Program-made: the position numbers and the translations under genes
Assembly (NCBI RefSeq): GCF_937898475.1
Contig: NZ_CALEJS010000016.1
Location: 620,001-684,000 of the forward strand
Reading direction: 5' to 3'
Source of the DNA: an uncultured Chitinophaga sp.
GTDB taxonomy: Bacteria; Bacteroidota; Bacteroidia; Chitinophagales; Chitinophagaceae
DNA: 64,000 bases
Notes under the pieces: generated by a model
The model's input: the letters and a program-made list of their open reading frames with translations, nothing else
Database searches by the model: none
What the model was told of the DNA's origin: nothing
Part shown: positions 27,399 through 35,973 of the stretch, one piece after another
Layout: each line of letters starts with the position of its first letter
Position numbering within the stretch: position 1 is the stretch's first letter

Positions 27399-28244
27399 TC
27401 AGATAGCTTTCAGGCTAAGGTCCAGGCTTACCGCATGATGAATAACCGCGCCGGCGGAAACAAAGTCTACCCCGGTCTTTGCATAAGCCTCTATGTTGTC
27501 AAGCGTAATGCCGCCGGAAGCTTCCGTTTCATAACGCCCATTGATCAGTTCCAGCGCCTGTGATAGCTGCTCTGGTTTGAAGTTATCCAGCATAATGCGA
27601 TGAATACCGCCTACAGCCAGCACTTCCCGAACATCATCCAGGTTGCGCGTTTCCACTTCTATCTGCAGGTCCAGCTTACGCTGCTGCAGGTAATCCAGTG
27701 TTTTATTTACGGCTGCCGTGATCCCGCCTGCAAAATCAATGTGGTTATCCTTCAGCATGATCATATCATATAAGCCCATGCGGTGATTTACCCCGCCGCC
27801 GATGCGTACCGCCTCTTTCTCCAGCAAACGGAAATTGGGAGTGGTTTTACGGGTATCCAGTAAACGGGTATGATAGCTCTGTAATTTGTTTACATACTGG
27901 TGGGTGAGGGTGGCAATACCGCTCATGCGCTGCATACAATTCAGCACCAGGCGTTCAGCCATCAGCAGGGTATGTACGGCGGCCTCCACTTCAAAAGCAG
28001 TTTCACCGGGCTGCATAAGGTCTCCGTCTTTCTTAAAAGGCGAAAAAACGGTGAACATATCCAGGAGGCGGAAGATCTTTTCAGCCACCGCCATACCTGC
28101 CAGCAGGCCGGCTTCTTTTATCCTGAGCTGTGCTTTGCCTTTTGCAGTAGGTGGTATGCAGGCCATCGTGCTGTGATCGCCGTTGCCCACATCTTCCGCA
28201 AGGGCATTCCTTATCAGTTGTGTAAGTGCAGTTTCATCTAACAT
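27399..28244 (-). CDS. nadC: Nicotinate-nucleotide diphosphorylase (carboxylating) NadC
   Basis: NadC converts quinolinate and PRPP to nicotinate mononucleotide in NAD synthesis. Family motifs seen: MQRMSGIATLT, LLDTRKTTPNFRLLEKEAV, GGGVNHRMGLYDMIMLKDNH, EVETRNLDDV and EASGGITLDNI. The Met at 28244 (MLDETAL) is preferred over the one at 28265, because a promoter-like TATTTTTG covers 28263-28270. The gene heads an operon with the lipid kinase and SUI1 genes. Length is about 281 residues, normal for the family. Confidence 0.95.
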   Translation of the reverse strand: MLDETALTQLIRNALAEDVGNGDHSTMACIPPTAKGKAQLRIKEAGLLAGMAVAEKIFRLLDMFTVFSPFKKDGDLMQPGETAFEVEAAVHTLLMAERLVLNCMQRMSGIATLTHQYVNKLQSYHTRLLDTRKTTPNFRLLEKEAVRIGGGVNHRMGLYDMIMLKDNHIDFAGGITAAVNKTLDYLQQRKLDLQIEVETRNLDDVREVLAVGGIHRIMLDNFKPEQLSQALELINGRYETEASGGITLDNIEAYAKTGVDFVSAGAVIHHAVSLDLSLKAI

Positions 28245-28262
28245 AAGTTCTCTTTGGCGGTC

Positions 28263-28270
28263 CAAAAATA
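28263..28270 (-). promoter_or_regulatory. Candidate -7 element for nadC
   Basis: TATTTTTG on the minus strand fits TAnnTTTG and would start RNA near 28256, 12 nt before the chosen nadC ATG. No matching -33 TTG is seen. Confidence 0.5.
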
Positions 28271-28274
28271 AAGA

Positions 28275-28301
28275 GTGCCCCCGTAATTATAACGGGGGCA
28301 C
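28275..28301 (-). terminator. Terminator between the DUF4783 gene and nadC
   Basis: A perfect 10-bp stem GTGCCCCCGT with a 7-nt loop is followed on the minus strand by TCTTTATTTTT. It follows the DUF4783 gene (stop at 28354) and overlaps the nadC promoter region. Confidence 0.9.
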
Positions 28302-28353
28302 GTTGGTTTTTCAAGTAAATTCAACAATATTTACGAAAGTATGGGTCGCAAAG

Positions 28354-28884
28354 TTACTTGCTTTCAAAGCGCAGTTCGTTCAATACCAGCGAATTTCCCT
28401 TCTTCTGCAGGAAAAAGGACGTACGGAAATTGCCGCCACCGGTGACCATATTACCGATACCATAGCGGGAGCCGCCGCCAGCTTCGCCCTGATGTAGCAG
28501 CTCAAAAGATTTTACCTGGTTTTTGGAGAAAAAGTCCTTCAGAATGATCTCTGCTTGGGCCTTGCTGTAAGAGCTGGACCTGCCGGCAATATTGATCTCA
28601 ACCGTATTATCCAGATAGCGGGAAAGATTGCCGGCATCCCCTTGTTTAATGGCGCCGACCACATCTTCAAAAGGACCGCCTGCCAGGCTTTTTAAAGGAC
28701 GCGCCGAAAGGGAGAACACTGTAACAATGCCTCCTAATAATAAAACGCCCAATATATACATGCACTTTCTCATCCAATTTCTCCTTGCTGCATTAAGCCC
28801 CGCAGCTGGTGCTTGTTGCCCTCGCAGGATGGTACCTCGCTTTTCCTCCCCCTCTTTCATAAACTTATTCATGCTCGGTTTCAT
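28354..28884 (-). CDS. DUF4783-family exported protein
   Basis: The C-terminal 110 residues fit the DUF4783 family: GDAGNLSRYLDNTVEINIAG, SYSKAQAEIILKDFF, YGIGNMVTGGGNFRTSFFL. The fold is probably NTF2-like (inferred from the helix-strand pattern). A hydrophobic segment MYILGVLLLGGIVTVFSLSA lies at residues 42-61, and the Met at 28773 (MRKCMYILG) would place it as an N-terminal signal, so the upstream 37 residues may not be translated. Family genes sit beside nadC in many Bacteroidota; the function is unknown. Confidence 0.75.
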   Translation of the reverse strand: MKPSMNKFMKEGEEKRGTILRGQQAPAAGLNAARRNWMRKCMYILGVLLLGGIVTVFSLSARPLKSLAGGPFEDVVGAIKQGDAGNLSRYLDNTVEINIAGRSSSYSKAQAEIILKDFFSKNQVKSFELLHQGEAGGGSRYGIGNMVTGGGNFRTSFFLQKKGNSLVLNELRFESK

Positions 28885-29237
28885 AAGAAAAAATGTCTTT
28901 TTAATTGACCGGTTTCATGGTTATTTTAAATAGTGTGACAAGTATCTGATCGTGTGACAGTCTTTATACCTTTATTGCCAACCCCAGCTGTTGCGAAAAC
29001 TATGCCAGATTGCCAGCATGCTACTAAAATCCCATAAATGTTGTAGCACAGAATCAGTAATTGTTGCAAATATATTAATATATAATGTTTTACTAAGGTC
29101 TAACGGATTTTTGTTTTTCGCCACTTCGGGCGGCTAAAGATATTTTTTGTTCCTGTTAACTTTACAGAAATTTTGAAGTATTCAAGTCATTATGAGTATT
29201 TTCACGCCCTTGTAGGAATTAAATTAATCAAAGGATC
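28885..29237. other. Intergenic region between a DUF4783 gene and gpmI
   Basis: No gene is seen. A minus-strand TATATTTG at 29067-29074 fits TAnnTTTG and could serve the DUF4783 gene with a leader of about 180 nt or more. For gpmI I see only a loose TATTTTTTG near 29140. Confidence 0.4.
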
Positions 29238-30761
29238 ATGGAAAAGAAAAGAGCCATTCTGATCATTATGGATGGATGGGGCATCGGCCAGGTGCCTGCG
29301 GCAGACGCCATCGCAAATGCCAACACACCTTTTGTTGACAGCCTGTATAAAAAATATCCGCATAGCCGCCTGATCACCTGCGGAGAAGCCGTAGGGCTGC
29401 CCGAAGGACAAATGGGCAATTCTGAAGTAGGTCACCTGAACATCGGCGCCGGACGCATCGTATACCAGGAGCTGCAGCGGATCAACGTGGCCGTTCGCAG
29501 CGGAGAACTGGCTCAGAACAAAGTACTGCAGGATACGCTGGAGTATGCCAAAGCCAATAACAAGGCCCTGCACCTCATTGGCCTGGTAAGTGATGGCGGA
29601 GTACACTCACATATCAACCATGTTAAAGCATTAACACAGATAGCAAAAGATAAAGGTCTCGAAAAAGTATTTATTCACGCCTTTACGGATGGCCGCGATA
29701 CCGATCCTAAAAGCGGACTGGGCTTCCTGGAAGACCTTACGGTACATCTCAGCAAAACCACAGGACAGCTGGCTTCCATCACCGGCCGCTACTATGCAAT
29801 GGACCGCGACAAGCGCTGGGAACGTGTTAAGCTGGCTTATGATGCACTGGTGCATGGTAAAGGCACCCCTACCCAGGACCCCCTCACTGCCGTAAAAGCT
29901 TCCTATGCAGAAGGTGTGACTGACGAGTTCATTAAACCCATCATTGTTACCAATGCGCAGCTGGCTCCACTGGCCACTATACAGGAGGGCGATGCTGTAC
30001 TGTGCTTCAACTTCCGTACAGATCGCTGCCGCGAGATCACCCAGGTGCTCAGCCAGCAGGATTTTCTGGACTTTGACATGAAAGCGCTGCACCTGCACTA
30101 TACTACCATGACCGAGTACGACAAAACCTACAAAGGCGTATACGTGGTGTTTGAGAACGATAACCTGAATATGACGCTGGGTGAGGTGCTGGAACAAAAC
30201 AACAGAACTCAGATACGTATTGCTGAAACAGAGAAATACCCGCACGTGTCTTTCTTCTTTTCGGGTGGCCGTGAAAAGGAATTTAACGGCGAACGCCGCC
30301 TGATGGTCGCTTCTCCCAAAGTAGCCACTTACGACCTGCAGCCGGAAATGAGCGCCTTCCAGGTAACAGACACCATTGTACAGGAGATCAATAACCAGTC
30401 TGCAGACTTTATCGTCCTGAACTTTGCCAATGCCGACATGGTGGGCCATACCGGTGTGTGGGAAGCAGCCATCAAAGCAGCAGAAACTGTTGACACCTGC
30501 GTATCCAGGGTGGTAACCGCCTCGCTGAACAATGGCTATACCGTATTTCTGACCGCCGACCACGGGAATGCCGACTTCATGATCAACTCAGACGGCACAC
30601 CTAATACCGCGCATACACTAAACTATGTGCCCTTCTTCATCATTAGTAACGAATTTAAAGGGCCGGTGAAAGATGGTAAACTGGGCGATCTGGCCCCTAC
30701 CATTCTGAAGTTTATGGACCTACCCGTTCCAAAGGAAATGACCGGAGATCTGCTGGTGTAA
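29238..30761 (+). CDS. gpmI: 2,3-bisphosphoglycerate-independent phosphoglycerate mutase
   Basis: The 507-residue two-domain enzyme has Asp12 in IIMDGWGIG and the phospho-accepting Ser62 in GNSEVGHLNIGAG. DGRDTDP and ITGRYYAMDRDKRW lie in the transferase domain, and the C-terminal metal sites include NFANADMVGHTG and TADHGNAD. It interconverts 3- and 2-phosphoglycerate in glycolysis using Mn2+. Length is normal. The gene stands alone with a long terminator hairpin after it. Confidence 0.98.
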   Translation: MEKKRAILIIMDGWGIGQVPAADAIANANTPFVDSLYKKYPHSRLITCGEAVGLPEGQMGNSEVGHLNIGAGRIVYQELQRINVAVRSGELAQNKVLQDTLEYAKANNKALHLIGLVSDGGVHSHINHVKALTQIAKDKGLEKVFIHAFTDGRDTDPKSGLGFLEDLTVHLSKTTGQLASITGRYYAMDRDKRWERVKLAYDALVHGKGTPTQDPLTAVKASYAEGVTDEFIKPIIVTNAQLAPLATIQEGDAVLCFNFRTDRCREITQVLSQQDFLDFDMKALHLHYTTMTEYDKTYKGVYVVFENDNLNMTLGEVLEQNNRTQIRIAETEKYPHVSFFFSGGREKEFNGERRLMVASPKVATYDLQPEMSAFQVTDTIVQEINNQSADFIVLNFANADMVGHTGVWEAAIKAAETVDTCVSRVVTASLNNGYTVFLTADHGNADFMINSDGTPNTAHTLNYVPFFIISNEFKGPVKDGKLGDLAPTILKFMDLPVPKEMTGDLLV

Positions 30762-30783
30762 GCCTACTTATATATACCTGAAT

Positions 30784-30835
30784 GATAAGCCGGTAGTTTA
30801 TGCGTACTATTTTCGCATAAATTTACCGGCTTATC
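30784..30835 (+). terminator. Long hairpin after gpmI
   Basis: GATAAGCCGGTA pairs with TACCGGCTTATC, and inside it TTTATGCG pairs with CGCATAAA, giving about 20 bp of stem. It lies 23 bp after the gpmI stop. The T-run after it is weak (CCTTGT). Confidence 0.7.
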
Positions 30836-30912
30836 CTTGTCCCCCTGCATTAGCGCATTACTTGTAACTTTCCCCGAAAGTGCCCCGTTTTATCTCTACA
30901 AAACTTACCCCT

Positions 30913-31593
30913 ATGAGATCAGTTCTTTACAAATTGATTATTGCGGCTTCCCTGCTTGCATGCTTGTTCTGCATTACGGGCTGCCTTAAAGATGCTCGTA
31001 ACAACACCCAGCCATTCAAGAAGTATATCCCGGTGTATATGCAGCTTTCAGAACTCCGGTCCGCGATCAGAAAAGAAGCTCCAAGGGCAATTGAACAACC
31101 GGGAAAAATCTACCTGTACGGTCACTACATTTTTCTGAATGAATTGAACAAAGGCATCCACGTTATTAAGTTTTCCCGCAACGGCAATATGAATTGGGCA
31201 TCATGGCCATTGATTCTACCAGCGACCGTATAGTAGTTGATTTTGTGGTGAAGGACACTACCGTACAATACGAATGTCAGACGGGCAATAACTTTTCTAT
31301 GACGTCAGTCCGCAGAACACCATGTTGTTTGCCTATGGTGCTGCGGGCGTGTCCCAACCCTGGCCCAACAATAAGCAAAGGGAACCATCAACAGCCCCTC
31401 CTCAGAAAAACGGGGACTTTATGTCCATACAGGGTTGGGTTACAAGATAAGATTGGAAGATAACCATTCTTTCCAGATCTCCGCCGGATACGCACATGCG
31501 GCAATGGAGCTGATATATATCGGAAGGGAAATAAATTCTATTTACAACTATTCTTATAATCGAGTAACTATTCTGCTGGGTTATTCGTTTTAA
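30913..31593 (+). pseudogene. Decayed locus: LVIVD-type lipoprotein 5' end joined to an outer-membrane barrel 3' end
   Basis: From the ATG at 30913 a lipoprotein signal (LFCITGC) leads into LKDARNN and KIYLYGHYIFLNELNKGIHV, which resembles LVIVD beta-propeller lipoproteins. The frame is lost near 31190. Three shifts follow: GIMAIDSTSDRIVVDFVV (another frame, 31197-31250), then FYDVSPQNTMLFAYGAAG (third frame, 31295-31348), then the first frame again from about 31380 with GLYVHTGLGYKI and a barrel-like end VTILLGYSF at 31593. It looks like a deletion fusing two genes plus frameshifts. The family match is from memory; the frame changes are direct. Confidence 0.7.
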
Positions 31594-31631
31594 GTTTTTT
31601 AGTGCTCTCGACAGATTTGCTCATGCATCAG

Positions 31632-31653
31632 ATGCGCCGTTTTTACGGCGCAT
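31632..31653 (+). terminator. Strong terminator after the decayed locus
   Basis: A perfect 9-bp stem ATGCGCCGT, TTTT loop, then TATTTTTTT. It keeps the form of a working terminator although the gene before it is broken. Confidence 0.9.
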
Positions 31654-31707
31654 TATTTTTTTGCCGGATCTTCACCCTTTCATACCCGTTCCAACCCGGC
31701 TAAGCTA

Positions 31708-31737
31708 TTGATCATACTGCGTTTCTTAGTAATTTTG
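31708..31737 (+). promoter_or_regulatory. Bacteroidota promoter (TTG-N19-TAATTTTG)
   Basis: TTG at 31708-31710, a 19-bp spacer, then TAATTTTG at 31730-31737. It matches the -33/-7 consensus of the phylum's primary sigma factor. RNA should start close to the ATG at 31742. Confidence 0.7.
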
Positions 31738-31741
31738 CCGG

Positions 31742-32320
31742 ATGGAGATAAAGAGATACAGGCGCCTGGGCACCATACTGGCGGCTGTTACATTACTGGC
31801 CTGTAATCCCGGCGGCAGCCGGCAGGTCGATAGCGCAGCACACAGTGATCTTAAAGCATACTTTACAGCGGAAGCGATACAAATGGCGCAAAGCGGACTG
31901 CAGATGCAGAAAACAGTGGCCCTCAACGGTCAGCGCGACAGTATCAACCAGCCGCTGACAGATACCCTGGCACTGCAGCACCTGCTGAAACCATTCCTGG
32001 ATGTGGATATTAACAAACCCTCCCTGAGAGACGCCTACCGGACAGATACGGTTAAGGATCTCTTCACCGGCAGCAGCGCTATTATGTACGCCGCCCGCCA
32101 TACGTCTGTCAACCCGCAGCAGATCATCCTGAATTTTGACAGCACAGGGCAGATCTCATCCGTAAATATCAACAAACGTACCAGTAACCTGGTATACCAA
32201 TATCAGCAAAACCTGTTCTACCAGCACCTCAAGACCATCCGTATCACCACCCGGCAGAAAATAGCTTTTCTGCAGGCGCGTGAACTGGATGTCAGGGTAT
32301 CACTGGCCCCTAAAAATTAA
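31742..32320 (+). CDS. Lipoprotein of unknown function upstream of uvrC
   Basis: The 192-residue protein has a lipoprotein signal ending at Cys21 (VTLLAC) with three Arg residues in the n-region. The mature part is mostly polar with helical stretches (TAEAIQMAQSGLQMQK, LALQHLLKPFLDVDI) and beta strands near the C-terminus; no known domain is recognised. The promoter's -7 box ends only 4 bp before the ATG, so the message may be leaderless or nearly so. The stop is 8 bp before uvrC, suggesting cotranscription. Confidence 0.8.
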   Translation: MEIKRYRRLGTILAAVTLLACNPGGSRQVDSAAHSDLKAYFTAEAIQMAQSGLQMQKTVALNGQRDSINQPLTDTLALQHLLKPFLDVDINKPSLRDAYRTDTVKDLFTGSSAIMYAARHTSVNPQQIILNFDSTGQISSVNINKRTSNLVYQYQQNLFYQHLKTIRITTRQKIAFLQARELDVRVSLAPKN

Positions 32321-32328
32321 CACGGCAT

Positions 32329-34143
32329 ATGACAGCAGAGGAGTTTCAGCAAATATCACATACCATACCCGTTCAGGCAGGTATCTATAAATATTACGGC
32401 GATGATGGAGAATTGCTGTATGTAGGCAAAGCCAAAAGCCTGCGTAAAAGGGTCAGCTCTTACTTTGTGAAGCACCACGACAGCTTTAAAACACGCAAGC
32501 TGGTGCAAAGCATCCACCACATTGAGTTCACTATCGTAAATTCAGAACAGGATGCCTTTCTGCTGGAGAACTCCTTGATCAAGCAGTTCCAGCCCAGGTA
32601 TAATATCAACCTCAAGGATGATAAGACCTATCCCTACATCGTGATCAAACACGAGCCGTACCCAAGGGTGTTCCTTACCCGCAACGTAATCCGCGATGGC
32701 TCTGAATACCTGGGGCCCTTCACCTCCGTAGGCAGGGTACGCGAACTGCTGGAAGTGATCAGGTATAATATCCCCCTCCGCACCTGTAATCTCAGCCTAA
32801 CGGAACAAAACATACGAAAAGGTAAGTTCAAGGTATGCCTGGAATACCATCTTGGCAACTGTAAAGGGCCCTGTGAAGGACTGCAGACAGAAGAAGACTA
32901 CCGGGCAGGACTGCAGCAGGTAAAAGACATCCTGAAGGGCAACCTGGCGCCCGTGCTAAATATGTTCCGCGCACAGATGCAAAGCTGTGCATCCAATATG
33001 GAATTTGAGCAGGCCGAGATACTGCGCAAGAAAATAGAAAGCCTGCAGGCATACCAGGCCCGTTCTACCATCGTCAACGCCCGCATGGGAGATGCGGATG
33101 TGTTCTCCATTCTCAGCGATGGTAACCACGCCTACGTAAATTACCTGCGCGTACTGAACGGCACCATTGCCGATACGAAGACCGTAACGCTGGAAAAGAA
33201 GCTGGAAGAAACGGAGGAAGAAGTGCTGGCTTATGCCATTGCCTACCTGCGGGAAGCATTCAAAAGCCTCACTAAAGAGATCATTGTTCCCTTTTTTGTA
33301 GAATACCCGGAAGAACAGGTGACCCTCACCGTACCCAAAGGTGGCGATAAAAAGAAGCTGCTGGACCTTTCTGAAAAAAATGTGAACTATTTTAAGGACG
33401 AGCTGCATAGGAAAAAGATCCTCCACCTGGAAGGTAAAACAGACGAAGAGAAGCGGAAAGTGCTGTACCAGCTGCAGGCAGATCTTGAGCTTCCGGTGCT
33501 GCCTACCCATATAGAGTGCTTTGATAACTCCAACTTCCAGGGCAGTTACCCGGTGAGCGCCTGCGTGGTGTTCAAAGAAGGGGTGGCTTCAAAAAAAGAT
33601 TACCGGCATTTCAACATAAAAACAGTGGAAGGTATCAACGACTTTGCTTCCATGACAGAAGTGGTGTACCGCCGCTACAAACGCCTGCTCACAGAACAGG
33701 AGCCTTTGCCCCAGCTGGTGATCATAGATGGTGGTAAAGGACAGCTGGGTGCTGCCATGGAAAGCATCCGCGAGCTGGACCTTATAGGCAGCATGACCGT
33801 AGTAGGCCTTGCAAAGAATGAAGAAGAAATCTTCTTTCCCGGAGATAAAGAAAGTATTAAACTCCCCTTTAACAGTGAAAGCCTTAAACTGATACGCCGC
33901 ATACGCGATGAGGTGCACCGCTTCGGCATTACCTTCCACCGCCAGAAACGCAGTAAAGGCACCTTCAAGAATGAACTGGAAACCATCAAAGGCATCGGCA
34001 CCTCCACCGCCACCCAGCTATTGCAAACCTTCCGCTCTGTAAGCCGCATCAAACAACTCCCCCTGGAAGACCTGGAAAAGGAGGTTGGCGCCGCCAAGGC
34101 CAGATTAGTGTGGCAGCACTTTCACCCTGGAACTAGTAATTAA
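32329..34143 (+). CDS. uvrC: Excinuclease ABC subunit UvrC
   Basis: The 604-residue nucleotide excision repair nuclease has a GIY-YIG domain at the N-terminus (GIY 18-20, YVGKAKSLRKR 31-41), a UvrB-interacting UVR motif around FEQAEILRKKIESLQ, and an RNase H-like domain with ECFDNSNFQG and IIDGGKGQLGAA. It ends with tandem helix-hairpin-helix motifs (IKGIGTSTATQLLQTF). It cuts on both sides of lesions with UvrB. Length is normal. It is probably cotranscribed with the lipoprotein gene 8 bp upstream. Confidence 0.97.
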   Translation: MTAEEFQQISHTIPVQAGIYKYYGDDGELLYVGKAKSLRKRVSSYFVKHHDSFKTRKLVQSIHHIEFTIVNSEQDAFLLENSLIKQFQPRYNINLKDDKTYPYIVIKHEPYPRVFLTRNVIRDGSEYLGPFTSVGRVRELLEVIRYNIPLRTCNLSLTEQNIRKGKFKVCLEYHLGNCKGPCEGLQTEEDYRAGLQQVKDILKGNLAPVLNMFRAQMQSCASNMEFEQAEILRKKIESLQAYQARSTIVNARMGDADVFSILSDGNHAYVNYLRVLNGTIADTKTVTLEKKLEETEEEVLAYAIAYLREAFKSLTKEIIVPFFVEYPEEQVTLTVPKGGDKKKLLDLSEKNVNYFKDELHRKKILHLEGKTDEEKRKVLYQLQADLELPVLPTHIECFDNSNFQGSYPVSACVVFKEGVASKKDYRHFNIKTVEGINDFASMTEVVYRRYKRLLTEQEPLPQLVIIDGGKGQLGAAMESIRELDLIGSMTVVGLAKNEEEIFFPGDKESIKLPFNSESLKLIRRIRDEVHRFGITFHRQKRSKGTFKNELETIKGIGTSTATQLLQTFRSVSRIKQLPLEDLEKEVGAAKARLVWQHFHPGTSN

Positions 34144-34203
34144 TAATGAGTAATTACAAGTCAGATGCCCTATATGTTATCAACTGCACTACTGCTTAGG
34201 GCA

Positions 34204-34776
34204 CTACGCCCCAACCGCATGTAGCGCCTGTAATACATGGCGTTCTTCATGGGCAATAAAGAAACGGAAAGTATCTCCCAAAGACAGCCTGAGCCATTTA
34301 CCAAGGCTGGTAGGCACTTTCAGCCGTTGCAGGTTCACACCTTCGGCACGTTGTAATAAAGTTAGCAGTTGCTGCTGGCCGTCAAGGAATTCGGCCATTA
34401 CTTTGGCCGCATCCAGGTCTGTCACAGGGCGGGCGTTTTTGGGCGATTGCATCTTCATAGGCAGAGTGCCATCTGGTTTAGGCTGCATGGTGTTGGTAAA
34501 CCAGTTGCCCAGCCATCCGCTTTTGAAAGAGGTGGTAGCAGGCAGTTGTTTGGCGTAGCCACGTTCTATTGCGCTGGCTATCTGCGGCAGGTAAAAACGG
34601 CTGTAAGTGTTCAGGTGTTCCAGGCACTGTATGGCGCTCCATTTGTCTTGTGCGGGCGGCAACAGCAGTACCGGGGCGGGAAGATGGTGCAGTTGTTCTT
34701 CCACTGTTGATGCCAGTTCCTTTACCTTTTGTTGTAACTGATCCAGTAATGTTGTACTGTCAAATGTCACGGACAT
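34204..34776 (-). CDS. DinB-family metal-binding helical protein
   Basis: About 190 residues form a DinB/YfiT-like four-helix bundle. The expected His triad is visible: SAIQCLEHLN (helix 2) and FFIAHEERHVLQAL (helix 4). Members are thiol transferases or uncharacterised stress proteins. The ATG at 34776 is preferred over the GTG at 34782. A -7-like TAACTTTG lies at 34803-34810. It is convergent with uvrC; the gap has AT-rich words but no strong hairpin. Confidence 0.85.
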   Translation of the reverse strand: MSVTFDSTTLLDQLQQKVKELASTVEEQLHHLPAPVLLLPPAQDKWSAIQCLEHLNTYSRFYLPQIASAIERGYAKQLPATTSFKSGWLGNWFTNTMQPKPDGTLPMKMQSPKNARPVTDLDAAKVMAEFLDGQQQLLTLLQRAEGVNLQRLKVPTSLGKWLRLSLGDTFRFFIAHEERHVLQALHAVGA

Positions 34777-34802
34777 AATCACAAATTTGGGGTTTGTTGC
34801 TG

Positions 34803-34810
34803 CAAAGTTA
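34803..34810 (-). promoter_or_regulatory. Candidate -7 element for the DinB gene
   Basis: TAACTTTG on the minus strand lies 26 bp upstream of the ATG at 34776. It is embedded just after the gldN terminator; no -33 TTG at the usual distance. Confidence 0.45.
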
Positions 34811-34825
34811 ATTTTAAAAGCAACA

Positions 34826-34858
34826 AGGTCACATGGTTTTTATCAAACCGTGTGACCT
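34826..34858 (-). terminator. Terminator of the gldKLMN operon
   Basis: A 14-bp stem (AGGTCACATGGTTT with AAACCGTGTGACCT, one G-T pair) with a 5-nt loop is followed on the minus strand by TTGTTGCTTTT. It lies 34 bp after the gldN stop. Confidence 0.85.
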
Positions 34859-34892
34859 CGCAGATTATAATTGTGTCTAGTCTAGGCTGGTA

Positions 34893-35951
34893 TTAATACT
34901 GCCAAAGATCCTGCTCCTTGTTGAAGATCTTGTCTTTGATGGCCTGACCTTCCAGCAAACGCATTACGCCGTCCTTGATGTAATCTTTGATCTCGCGGTT
35001 GTATGCGTTGTTTTCTTTGATAACAAAACTGGAGAAGAAGCGCATTTCGAACAGATCTTCCCAACTCATGGAAGCGGCGTCGTTGTTCTGGTTGTACACA
35101 TCGAACTTAGCCAGTACAGGACGCAGATCAGGGTAGTATACCCAGAAGAGCGGTATGGAAGCGCGGAGGCTGCCGTCTTCGTTCATACGTGATACCATGG
35201 GAGCAATACCCAGGATACGTACTTTCAGTGCAGAGGCCTCTTTGTCGAACACCCAAACTTCTTTAATCTTGTACTGTACGATAGTACGCGGATCAAATTC
35301 GTCGCGGGTAGTTACCATTTTCTCTTCGCCGGTAACAGGGTCGATACTGCGAACCGTTCTTTCTTCACCGCTGGTTTTGCTCTGGATCTCTTCAAAAGTC
35401 ATCGGTGTAGTGAAGCGGTCATCAATCGGGTTGAAAGCAGTGATCTCGCCGGATTTTATGGAAGCCAGTAATATATTAATAAACAGCTGGTTGATACCGT
35501 TCTCGTCTTCCACGTTGTACTGGAAGGGGAGGTTCATTTTCTCGCGGATGTCTATCACCTGCCAGATACGCTTTTCCCAGAACTTATCGTCCTCGCGGAT
35601 ATTATCGTAAGCAATAGGTACGCGGTCCCTTACAGAGTTTTTGGAAGTAACACCGTCTACGCGCAGTGATTTACGGGGGGTGTCAGACACGGGGGTGCCA
35701 ACACCATCCTGACGTAAAGGAGCTGCAGCAGCCGGGTCATTGGCGGGGGCTGCCGGAGGGGCTTCTACAGCGTTACCGGTAGCGGGGTTCACCACATCGG
35801 AGGAATCCGTTGTTTCTGTCGTAGTAGTGGTTGTTGTTGTCGCTGTACGACGACGGGTGGATCCACCTCTGCGCTGCGCCTGTGCATCTGCGGCTATTAT
35901 TAACAGCAACACTGCACACCAGCTTATTTTCTTAAATGTTACGGCTCGCAT
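34893..35951 (-). CDS. gldN: Type IX secretion/gliding protein GldN
   Basis: The 352-residue periplasmic protein has a signal peptide (LLIIAADAQA|QR) and a low-complexity Thr/Arg-rich linker with eight Thr residues in a row (about 30-50). The GldN domain follows (about 115-345): NIREDDKFWEKRIWQVIDIR, MTFEEIQSKTSGEERTV, FWVYYPDLRPVLAKF and SWEDLFEMRFFSSFV. GldN (PorN) joins GldK in the ring under the outer membrane in the T9SS. It is last in gldKLMN, 22 bp after gldM. Confidence 0.96.
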   Translation of the reverse strand: MRAVTFKKISWCAVLLLIIAADAQAQRRGGSTRRRTATTTTTTTTETTDSSDVVNPATGNAVEAPPAAPANDPAAAAPLRQDGVGTPVSDTPRKSLRVDGVTSKNSVRDRVPIAYDNIREDDKFWEKRIWQVIDIREKMNLPFQYNVEDENGINQLFINILLASIKSGEITAFNPIDDRFTTPMTFEEIQSKTSGEERTVRSIDPVTGEEKMVTTRDEFDPRTIVQYKIKEVWVFDKEASALKVRILGIAPMVSRMNEDGSLRASIPLFWVYYPDLRPVLAKFDVYNQNNDAASMSWEDLFEMRFFSSFVIKENNAYNREIKDYIKDGVMRLLEGQAIKDKIFNKEQDLWQY

Positions 35952-35973
35952 AATTCAGTAAATTGATTACTGT

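Noticed and set aside
29631..30563. Open frame of 310 codons antisense to gpmI
   Set aside because: It lies inside a strongly conserved gene and its translation resembles no protein; a shadow frame.
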